Shown: positions 1 through 9,527 of the stretch, piece by piece
Numbering within the stretch: the stretch's first letter is position 1
How the letters are laid out: the number at the start of each line of letters is the position of its first letter
Assembly: GCA_018857735.1 (NCBI GenBank)
Contig: JABMCL010001339.1
Coordinates: forward strand, 1-64,000
Direction of reading: 5' to 3'
Length of the DNA stretch: 64,000 bases
Source of the DNA: Alviniconcha marisindica
Lineage: Eukaryota; Mollusca; Gastropoda; Provannidae
Translations under genes and position numbers: made by a program
The notes under the pieces: generated by a model
The model's input: the letters and a program-made list of their open reading frames with translations, nothing else
Database searches by the model: none
What the model was told of the DNA's origin: nothing

Positions 1-261
1 GATAGAGCAGCAAAAAGAGGAGCCAAGGGAGTTGACTCCTCGACTGTGACGATGAAAATCGGCCTGGCCGACATATATGCGGAACTAAACAAGCAGGCGT
101 GGAAGCAGTGGGTGAAGGAGTTCCACTCAATGGCCACGGCCTGGAGAGCCGACCTACATAGCTCGCATCATGCATCGTCTGCACGTGGGCGTCTGCACGT
201 GGGCGTCTGGAGATGCATGTGCGTACCGACGAAGTGTGAGTGTGAGATGAGCGTCTCGTGA
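1..261 (+). pseudogene. LINE RNase H C-terminal fragment
   Basis: The frame is open from the window edge to the stop at 259-261. It starts inside the RNase H motif GNEKADRAAK and ends in the Cys-rich tail at CECEMSVS. The long LINE continues here into a His-containing segment (FHHVMFSC). A 10-bp deletion after position 258 removes those histidines and brings in an early stop. The downstream ORF2 tail is still readable in another frame to a stop at 435-437. Confidence 0.8.
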
Positions 262-687
262 TGTTCTCCTGCACTTCATGTTCAGACCACTTCCAGCCTC
301 TGACTGGGAAACTACGCAGCGTGGGACTGCCCCTGTGTACAAAAAGCCTGGCAGTGTGCGATCAGCGTGAAGGATGGAGCCTCTTACGGGCTGCAGCCAG
401 ACTGGTCTACACCTGTCCACTGGCAGCCTACCTGTAGTATGTGGGACCACCGGCTACGTTCAACGCTTTCCCGCAGCTCGGGTTAATCCCGGCGGCGGAG
501 GAAGGGGCGAACGTCCCTGTGTTTCCCGCACCCAGTTCTAGTCTGCTGGACCTGATTCCAGCGACCACCACAAATGTATGCTTGCATACCCAAGTGTTTT
601 TAGCCGCCTGACTACAGGCCTCGATTTTACTACAAGTGTATTGAAACTACCATGTGCGTCTTCGACGTTTTTCACTGTAAATACTGT
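1..687 (+). mobile_element. Array unit 0 (partial, cut by window edge)
   Basis: This is the 3' part of a unit: the RNase H C-terminus, the ORF2 tail and the beginning of the 3' UTR. It is identical to 2211-2897. It ends inside the 3' UTR after ACTGT, where the next unit's leader motif GGGTCATTCTCC begins. Confidence 0.93.
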
Positions 688-895
688 GGGTCATTCTCCT
701 GAAAACTGGACCACGTTCAAGGCATAAAGACTTAGTTTACCCTACCGTGGCCTGTGCGCTCAGTGGAGTAGTGGTCAGTGAGGCTTCTCGTTTCGTCGCG
801 CTCTGCTGCAGACCGTGTCGGACTGGGATTGCGTATCGAGACAAGCTGATGGTGTCGTACCTTTTACCAATTTTTTCTTAACGAAAGGAGTAAGT

Positions 896-1855
896 ATGGG
901 CGTTCTTCGGGGATCAGTGATCGCCCCCCTGTTGTTCAACATCATGGTCCACGACGTGGACACAGCAGTGAAGGGAAAGGTAGTGCTGACCATGTACGCT
1001 GACGACTTGGCGATATGGACGGACACCCATATCAGACGTCTCCACACAAACAGCTCGTGTGTGAAACACAGCATGAAACTGTTCCAGGAAGCTGTGGACG
1101 GGGTGGTCCACTTTATGAAAGTAAATGGATTCGCTCTTTCTTCCCAGAAAACAGTGTTCGTCCCATTCCACACCAACACCTCTCAGAACACGGAGGTGCA
1201 CATCAGGGTGAACGGGCAGAGCATCTTTGCATCGAAAGAAGTTAAGTACCTGGGTGTACACTTCACTCGCTGGGGGCGTACGAACCAGCAGGTCGCGCAC
1301 AACGCGCGGAACGCCTCCCGAGCCCTCAACGTGATCAAGGTGCTATCTGCTCAGCCCTGGGCCAACACCCCCAAGTTCCTCGTGAACGTGGTGCGGGCCC
1401 TGGTGCGCTCACGCCTGTCGTACGGACTGGAAGCCATGCCCCACCTATCGAAAACGGGCCTCGGCCGTCTCACCGCCATAGAGGTGCGCGGCCTGCGACT
1501 GGCCCTCGGGCTGCCGCAGTCCGTGCCGCAGTGCCTGGTGTACAGAGAGGCCGGGCTCCTCCCGTTCCGTCGCCACATCCAGCTCATCTGTAGTAAGTAT
1601 GTTTTTAGATGCCAGACTGTCGACAACTCCACCGTCGACGAGATAACTACTGCCTTCCGAAACCCCTCCCAACTCCAGTCCTACTCCTCCATCTGTGACC
1701 TGGTCTGCGACCTGGTCCGGAGCGCAGGACTGGATGGTGTTGAGGTGGCGACGAGGCCGATGCATCCCTATCCACCTTGGCTCCTGGAACGTGCGCACGT
1801 TGAGGTGGACATGGAAGAAGGACCAGAATCCACTCGTTCTAGCAGTCACAGCTAG
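896..1855 (+). pseudogene. LINE reverse transcriptase, C-terminal half
   Basis: The first in-frame ATG is at 896, and the same frame is open upstream into the leader without an ATG. The protein starts at the RT motif-B region (GSVIAPLLFNIMV), carries the catalytic YADD box at 995-1006, and continues through the thumb (VKYLGVHF, LGLPQSVPQCLVYREAGLLP). The motif-A aspartate and the fingers are missing, so it cannot be an active polymerase. The frame drifts out before RNase H and ends at 1855. Known of the family: RT and RNase H are one ORF2 protein in I/Jockey-group LINEs. Whether any product is made is unknown. Confidence 0.88.
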
Positions 1856-2471
1856 GCTATGCCTGGAAGAAAAGTACCAACACCACCTGAAGATCTTCAC
1901 TGCCGGAGCTGCCTTTGTGATCCCAGAGTTCAACAACCTCACACACTCCTATTCACTACCCGCAGTGTCGGTCTTCACCGCTGAGCTGTTGGCTATCTCC
2001 ATGGCCCTGCAACACATCAGCGCGATACCAGTCGTTATCTGCAGCGACTCCAAGGGGGCGCTGGCAGCCATCAAGTCCGACTCTCAAAACGCACGGGAGG
2101 ATCTTGTGCGTGAGATCGCGACAACCACCCATCAGCTGATCACCCGCGGTACGGAAGTTCGCTTTCAGTGGGTACCAGCGCACGTCTGCCTCTCTGGAAA
2201 CGAGAAGGCGGATAGAGCAGCAAAAAGAGGAGCCAAGGGAGTTGACTCCTCGACTGTGACGATGAAAATCGGCCTGGCCGACATATATGCGGAACTAAAC
2301 AAGCAGGCGTGGAAGCAGTGGGTGAAGGAGTTCCACTCAATGGCCACGGCCTGGAGAGCCGACCTACATAGCTCGCATCATGCATCGTCTGCACGTGGGC
2401 GTCTGCACGTGGGCGTCTGGAGATGCATGTGCGTACCGACGAAGTGTGAGTGTGAGATGAGCGTCTCGTGA
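1695..2471 (+). pseudogene. LINE RNase H domain, first catalytic Asp deleted
   Basis: The homologous part begins near 1815 (KKDQNPL); upstream codons are the RT read in the wrong frame. Recognisable RNase H blocks are KIFT, TAELLAISMAL (catalytic Glu), VICSDSK (Asp) and FQWVPAHV...GNEKAD (Asp). In the long LINE, KIFT is followed by DGSVMEDGAAG. Here a net 27-bp in-frame deletion near 1900-1904 removes that Asp, giving KIFTAGAAF. A ~55-bp deletion and a 14-bp direct duplication (GCACGTGGGCGTCT, twice near 2393-2420) follow. It is a dead domain. Confidence 0.85.
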
Positions 2472-3105
2472 TGTTCTCCTGCACTTCATGTTCAGACCAC
2501 TTCCAGCCTCTGACTGGGAAACTACGCAGCGTGGGACTGCCCCTGTGTACAAAAAGCCTGGCAGTGTGCGATCAGCGTGAAGGATGGAGCCTCTTACGGG
2601 CTGCAGCCAGACTGGTCTACACCTGTCCACTGGCAGCCTACCTGTAGTATGTGGGACCACCGGCTACGTTCAACGCTTTCCCGCAGCTCGGGTTAATCCC
2701 GGCGGCGGAGGAAGGGGCGAACGTCCCTGTGTTTCCCGCACCCAGTTCTAGTCTGCTGGACCTGATTCCAGCGACCACCACAAATGTATGCTTGCATACC
2801 CAAGTGTTTTTAGCCGCCTGACTACAGGCCTCGATTTTACTACAAGTGTATTGAAACTACCATGTGCGTCTTCGACGTTTTTCACTGTAAATACTGTGGG
2901 TCATTCTCCTGAAAACTGGACCACGTTCAAGGCATAAAGACTTAGTTTACCCTACCGTGGCCTGTGCGCTCAGTGGAGTAGTGGTCAGTGAGGCTTCTCG
3001 TTTCGTCGCGCTCTGCTGCAGACCGTGTCGGACTGGGATTGCGTATCGAGACAAGCTGATGGTGTCGTACCTTTTACCAATTTTTTCTTAACGAAAGGAG
3101 TAAGT

Positions 3106-4065
3106 ATGGGCGTTCTTCGGGGATCAGTGATCGCCCCCCTGTTGTTCAACATCATGGTCCACGACGTGGACACAGCAGTGAAGGGAAAGGTAGTGCTGAC
3201 CATGTACGCTGACGACTTGGCGATATGGACGGACACCCATATCAGACGTCTCCACACAAACAGCTCGTGTGTGAAACACAGCATGAAACTGTTCCAGGAA
3301 GCTGTGGACGGGGTGGTCCACTTTATGAAAGTAAATGGATTCGCTCTTTCTTCCCAGAAAACAGTGTTCGTCCCATTCCACACCAACACCTCTCAGAACA
3401 CGGAGGTGCACATCAGGGTGAACGGGCAGAGCATCTTTGCATCGAAAGAAGTTAAGTACCTGGGTGTACACTTCACTCGCTGGGGGCGTACGAACCAGCA
3501 GGTCGCGCACAACGCGCGGAACGCCTCCCGAGCCCTCAACGTGATCAAGGTGCTATCTGCTCAGCCCTGGGCCAACACCCCCAAGTTCCTCGTGAACGTG
3601 GTGCGGGCCCTGGTGCGCTCACGCCTGTCGTACGGACTGGAAGCCATGCCCCACCTATCGAAAACGGGCCTCGGCCGTCTCACCGCCATAGAGGTGCGCG
3701 GCCTGCGACTGGCCCTCGGGCTGCCGCAGTCCGTGCCGCAGTGCCTGGTGTACAGAGAGGCCGGGCTCCTCCCGTTCCGTCGCCACATCCAGCTCATCTG
3801 TAGTAAGTATGTTTTTAGATGCCAGACTGTCGACAACTCCACCGTCGACGAGATAACTACTGCCTTCCGAAACCCCTCCCAACTCCAGTCCTACTCCTCC
3901 ATCTGTGACCTGGTCTGCGACCTGGTCCGGAGCGCAGGACTGGATGGTGTTGAGGTGGCGACGAGGCCGATGCATCCCTATCCACCTTGGCTCCTGGAAC
4001 GTGCGCACGTTGAGGTGGACATGGAAGAAGGACCAGAATCCACTCGTTCTAGCAGTCACAGCTAG
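3106..4065 (+). pseudogene. LINE reverse transcriptase, C-terminal half (unit 2)
   Basis: Identical at protein level to the unit 1 fragment over its 319 codons from the ATG. YADD at 3205-3216. Motif A is missing. Confidence 0.88.
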
Positions 4066-4681
4066 GCTATGCCTGGAAGAAAAGTACCAACACCACCTGA
4101 AGATCTTCACTGCCGGAGCTGCCTTTGTGATCCCAGAGTTCAACAACCTCACACACTCCTATTCACTACCCGCAGTGTCGGTCTTCACCGCTGAGCTGTT
4201 GGCTATCTCCATGGCCCTGCAACACATCAGCGCGATACCAGTCGTTATCTGCAGCGACTCCAAGGCGGCGCTGGCAGCCATCAAGTCCGACTCTCAAAAC
4301 GCACGGGAGGATCTTGTGCGTGAGATCGCGACAACCACCCATCAGCTGATCACCCGCGGTACGGAAGTTCGCTTTCAGTGGGTACCAGCGCACGTCTGCC
4401 TCTCTGGAAACGAGAAGGCGGATAGAGCAGCAAAAAGAGGAGCCAAGGGAGTTGACTCCTCGACTGTGACGATGAAAATCGGCCTGGCCGACATATATGC
4501 GGAACTAAACAAGCAGGCGTGGAAGCAGTGGGTGAAGGAGTTCCACTCAATGGCCACGGCCTGGAGAGCCGACCTACATAGCTCGCATCATGCATCGTCT
4601 GCACGTGGGCGTCTGCACGTGGGCGTCTGGAGATGCATGTGCGTACCGACGAAGTGTGAGTGTGAGATGAGCGTCTCGTGA
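3905..4681 (+). pseudogene. LINE RNase H fragment (unit 2)
   Basis: Differs from unit 1 by one residue (SDSKAALA). It has the same loss of the first catalytic Asp and the same premature end at CECEMSVS. Confidence 0.85.
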
Positions 4682-5315
4682 TGTTCTCCTGCACTTCATG
4701 TTCAGACCACTTCCAGCCTCTGACTGGGAAACTACGCAGCGTGGGACTGCCCCTGTGTACAAAAAGCCTGGCAGTGTGCGATCAGCGTGAAGGATGGAGC
4801 CTCTTACGGGCTGCAGCCAGACTGGTCTACACCTGTCCACTGGCAGCCTACCTGTAGTATGTGGGACCACCGGCTACGTTCAACGCTTTCCCGCAGCTCG
4901 GGTTAATCCCGGCGGCGGAGGAAGGGGCGAACGTCCCTGTGTTTCCCGCACCCAGTTCTAGTCTGCTGGACCTGATTCCAGCGACCACCACAAATGTATG
5001 CTTGCATACCCAAGTGTTTTTAGCCGCCTGACTACAGGCCTCGATTTTACTACAAGTGTATTGAAACTACCATGTGCGTCTTCGACGTTTTTCACTGTAA
5101 ATACTGTGGGTCATTCTCCTGAAAACTGGACCACGTTCAAGGCATAAAGACTTAGTTTACCCTACCGTGGCCTGTGCGCTCAGTGGAGTAGTGGTCAGTG
5201 AGGCTTCTCGTTTCGTCGCGCTCTGCTGCAGACCGTGTCGGACTGGGATTGCGTATCGAGACAAGCTGATGGTGTCGTACCTTTTACCAATTTTTTCTTA
5301 ACGAAAGGAGTAAGT

Positions 5316-6275
5316 ATGGGCGTTCTTCGGGGATCAGTGATCGCCCCCCTGTTGTTCAACATCATGGTCCACGACGTGGACACAGCAGTGAAGGGAAAGG
5401 TAGTGCTGACCATGTACGCTGACGACTTGGCGATATGGACGGACACCCATATCAGACGTCTCCACACAAACAGCTCGTGTGTGAAACACAGCATGAAACT
5501 GTTCCAGGAAGCTGTGGACGGGGTGGTCCACTTTATGAAAGTAAATGGATTCGCTCTTTCTTCCCAGAAAACAGTGTTCGTCCCATTCCACACCAACACC
5601 TCTCAGAACACGGAGGTGCACATCAGGGTGAACGGGCAGAGCATCTTTGCATCGAAAGAAGTTAAGTACCTGGGTGTACACTTCACTCGCTGGGGGCGTA
5701 CGAACCAGCAGGTCGCGCACAACGCGCGGAACGCCTCCCGAGCCCTCAACGTGATCAAGGTGCTATCTGCTCAGCCCTGGGCCAACACCCCCAAGTTCCT
5801 CGTGAACGTGGTGCGGGCCCTGGTGCGCTCACGCCTGTCGTACGGACTGGAAGCCATGCCCCACCTATCGAAAACGGGCCTCGGCCGTCTCACCGCCATA
5901 GAGGTGCGCGGCCTGCGACTGGCCCTCGGGCTGCCGCAGTCCGTGCCGCAGTGCCTGGTGTACAGAGAGGCCGGGCTCCTCCCGTTCCGTCGCCACATCC
6001 AGCTCATCTGTAGTAAGTATGTTTTTAGATGCCAGACTGTCGACAACTCCACCGTCGACGAGATAACTACTGCCTTCCGAAACCCCTCCCAACTCCAGTC
6101 CTACTCCTCCATCTGTGACCTGGTCTGCGACCTGGTCCGGAGCGCAGGACTGGATGGTGTTGAGGTGGCGACGAGGCCGATGCATCCCTATCCACCTTGG
6201 CTCCTGGAACGTGCGCACGTTGAGGTGGACATGGAAGAAGGACCAGAATCCACTCGTTCTAGCAGTCACAGCTAG
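5316..6275 (+). pseudogene. LINE reverse transcriptase, C-terminal half (unit 3)
   Basis: Same 319-codon frame as units 1 and 2, ending at the same drifted stop before RNase H. Confidence 0.88.
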
Positions 6276-6891
6276 GCTATGCCTGGAAGAAAAGTACCAA
6301 CACCACCTGAAGATCTTCACTGCCGGAGCTGCCTTTGTGATCCCAGAGTTCAACAACCTCACACACTCCTATTCACTACCCGCAGTGTCGGTCTTCACCG
6401 CTGAGCTGTTGGCTATCTCCATGGCCCTGCAACACATCAGCGCGATACCAGTCGTTATCTGCAGCGACTCCAAGGCGGCGCTGGCAGCCATCAAGTCCGA
6501 CTCTCAAAACGCACGGGAGGATCTTGTGCGTGAGATCGCGACAACCACCCATCAGCTGATCACCCGCGGTACGGAAGTTCGCTTTCAGTGGGTACCAGCG
6601 CACGTCTGCCTCTCTGGAAACGAGAAGGCGGATAGAGCAGCAAAAAGAGGAGCCAAGGGAGTTGACTCCTCGACTGTGACGATGAAAATCGGCCTGGCCG
6701 ACATATATGCGGAACTAAACAAGCAGGCGTGGAAGCAGTGGGTGAAGGAGTTCCACTCAATGGCCACGGCCTGGAGAGCCGACCTACATAGCTCGCATCA
6801 TGCATCGTCTGCACGTGGGCGTCTGCACGTGGGCGTCTGGAGATGCATGTGCGTACCGACGAAGTGTGAGTGTGAGATGAGCGTCTCGTGA
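6115..6891 (+). pseudogene. LINE RNase H fragment (unit 3)
   Basis: Protein identical to unit 2, with all shared array deletions. Confidence 0.85.
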
Positions 6892-7525
6892 TGTTCTCCT
6901 GCACTTCATGTTCAGACCACTTCCAGCCTCTGACTGGGAAACTACGCAGCGTGGGACTGCCCCTGTGTACAAAAAGCCTGGCAGTGTGCGATCAGCGTGA
7001 AGGATGGAGCCTCTTACGGGCTGCAGCCAGACTGGTCTACACCTGTCCACTGGCAGCCTACCTGTAGTATGTGGGACCACCGGCTACGTTCAACGCTTTC
7101 CCGCAGCTCGGGTTAATCCCGGCGGCGGAGGAAGGGGCGAACGTCCCCGTGTTTCCCGCACCCAGTTCTAGTCTGCTGGACCTGATTCCAGCGACCACCA
7201 CAAATGTATGCTTGCATACCCAAGTGTTTTTAGCCGCCTGACTACAGGCCTCGATTTTACTACAAGTGTATTGAAACTACCATGTGCGTCTTCGACGTTT
7301 TTCACTGTAAATACTGTGGGTCATTCTCCTGAAAACTGGACCACGTTCAAGGCATAAAGACTTAGTTTACCCTACCGTGGCCTGTGCGCTCAGTGGAGTA
7401 GTGGTCAGTGAGGCTTCTCGTTTCGTCGCGCTCTGCTGCAGACCGTGTCGGACTGGGATTGCGTATCGAGACAAGCTGATGGTGTCGTACCTTTTACCAA
7501 TTTTTTCTTAACGAAAGGAGTAAGT

Positions 7526-8485
7526 ATGGGCGTTCTTCGGGGATCAGTGATCGCCCCCCTGTTGTTCAACATCATGGTCCACGACGTGGACACAGCAGTG
7601 AAGGGAAAGGTAGTGCTGACCATGTACGCTGACGACTTGGCGATATGGACGGACACCCATATCAGACGTCTCCACACAAACAGCTCGTGTGTGAAACACA
7701 GCATGAAACTGTTCCAGGAAGCTGTGGACGGGGTGGTCCACTTTATGAAAGTAAATGGATTCGCTCTTTCTTCCCAGAAAACAGTGTTCGTCCCATTCCA
7801 CACCAACACCTCTCAGAACACGGAGGTGCACATCAGGGTGAACGGGCAGAGCATCTTTGCATCGAAAGAAGTTAAGTACCTGGGTGTACACTTCACTCGC
7901 TGGGGGCGTACGAACCAGCAGGTCGCGCACAACGCGCGGAACGCCTCCCGAGCCCTCAACGTGATCAAGGTGCTATCTGCTCAGCCCTGGGCCAACACCC
8001 CCAAGTTCCTCGTGAACGTGGTGCGGGCCCTGGTGCGCTCACGCCTGTCGTACGGACTGGAAGCCATGCCCCACCTATCGAAAACGGGCCTCGGCCGTCT
8101 CACCGCCATAGAGGTGCGCGGCCTGCGACTGGCCCTCGGGCTGCCGCAGTCCGTGCCGCAGTGCCTGGTGTACAGAGAGGCCGGGCTCCTCCCGTTCCGT
8201 CGCCACATCCAGCTCATCTGTAGTAAGTATGTTTTTAGATGCCAGACTGTCGACAACTCCACCGTCGACGAGATAACTACTGCCTTCCGAAACCCCTCCC
8301 AACTCCAGTCCTACTCCTCCATCTGTGACCTGGTCTGCGACCTGGTCCGGAGCGCAGGACTGGATGGTGTTGAGGTGGCGACGAGGCCGATGCATCCCTA
8401 TCCACCTTGGCTCCTGGAACGTGCGCACGTTGAGGTGGACATGGAAGAAGGACCAGAATCCACTCGTTCTAGCAGTCACAGCTAG
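7526..8485 (+). pseudogene. LINE reverse transcriptase, C-terminal half (unit 4)
   Basis: Same frame and product as in the preceding units. Confidence 0.88.
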
Positions 8486-9101
8486 GCTATGCCTGGAAGA
8501 AAAGTACCAACACCACCTGAAGATCTTCACTGCCGGAGCTGCCTTTGTGATCCCAGAGTTCAACAACCTCACACACTCCTATTCACTACCCGCAGTGTCG
8601 GTCTTCACCGCTGAGCTGTTGGCTATCTCCATGGCCCTGCAACACATCAGCGCGATACCAGTCGTTATCTGCAGCGACTCCAAGGCGGCGCTGGCAGCCA
8701 TCAAGTCCGACTCTCAAAACGCACGGGAGGATCTTGTGCGTGAGATCGCGACAACCACCCATCAGCTGATCACCCGCGGTACGGAAGTTCGCTTTCAGTG
8801 GGTACCAGCGCACGTCTGCCTCTCTGGAAACGAGAAGGCGGATAGAGCAGCAAAAAGAGGAGCCAAGGGAGTTGACTCCTCGACTGTGACGATGAAAATC
8901 GGCCTGGCCGACATATATGCGGAACTAAACAAGCAGGCGTGGAAGCAGTGGGTGAAGGAGTTCCACTCAATGGCCACGGCCTGGAGAGCCGACCTACATA
9001 GCTCGCATCATGCATCGTCTGCACGTGGGCGTCTGCACGTGGGCGTCTGGAGATGCATGTGCGTACCGACGAAGTGTGAGTGTGAGATGAGCGTCTCGTG
9101 A
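8325..9101 (+). pseudogene. LINE RNase H fragment (unit 4)
   Basis: Same product as units 2 and 3. Confidence 0.85.
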
Positions 9102-9527
9102 TGTTCTCCTGCACTTCATGTTCAGACCACTTCCAGCCTCTGACTGGGAAACTACGCAGCGTGGGACTGCCCCTGTGTACAAAAAGCCTGGCAGTGTGCG
9201 ATCAGCGTGAAGGATGGAGCCTCTTACGGGCTGCAGCCAGACTGGTCTACACCTGTCCACTGGCAGCCTACCTGTAGTATGTGGGACCACCGGCTACGTT
9301 CAACGCTTTCCCGCAGCTCGGGTTAATCCCGGCGGCGGAGGAAGGGGCGAACGTCCCTGTGTTTCCCGCACCCAGTTCTAGTCTGCTGGACCTGATTCCA
9401 GCGACCACCACAAATGTATGCTTGCATACCCAAGTGTTTTTAGCCGCCTGACTACAGGCCTCGATTTTACTACAAGTGTATTGAAACTACCATGTGCGTC
9501 TTCGACGTTTTTCACTGTAAATACTGT

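Larger units (their letters stand above)
688..2897 (+). mobile_element. Array unit 1 (complete, 2,210 bp)
   Basis: Order: leader (688-885, matching 13,429-13,625), abrupt switch at 884-886 into ORF2 at the point matching 18,729, RT half with YADD at 995-1006, RNase H, ORF2 tail, and 3' UTR to ACTGT. The leader-to-RT junction shares two A bases with both parents. ORF1, endonuclease and the RT N-terminal half are absent. This unit alone has GGG instead of GCG near 2055, changing SDSKAALA to SDSKGALA. Confidence 0.93.
2898..5107 (+). mobile_element. Array unit 2 (complete, 2,210 bp)
   Basis: Same architecture as unit 1. It carries the GCG (SKAALA) state near 4265, like all later units and the long LINE, so unit 1 holds the derived base. 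Leader motif at 2898, YADD at 3205-3216. Confidence 0.93.
5108..7317 (+). mobile_element. Array unit 3 (complete, 2,210 bp)
   Basis: Same architecture, YADD at 5415-5426. In its 3' UTR, near 7147, it has ACGTCCCCGTG where the other units read ACGTCCCTGTG. Confidence 0.93.
7318..9527 (+). mobile_element. Array unit 4 (complete, 2,210 bp)
   Basis: Same architecture, YADD at 7625-7636. This is the last unit with the exact 2,210-bp length. Confidence 0.93.

Noticed and set aside
914..1300. Minus-strand frames of 128-165 codons in each array unit
   Set aside because: They mirror the RT and RNase H coding strand, show no family motifs, and persist only because the units are identical copies.
688..9527. 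CRISPR-like array or rDNA-type tandem gene repeat
   Set aside because: The repeat unit is 2,210 bp without spacers and encodes RT and RNase H motifs; no rRNA sequence is present.
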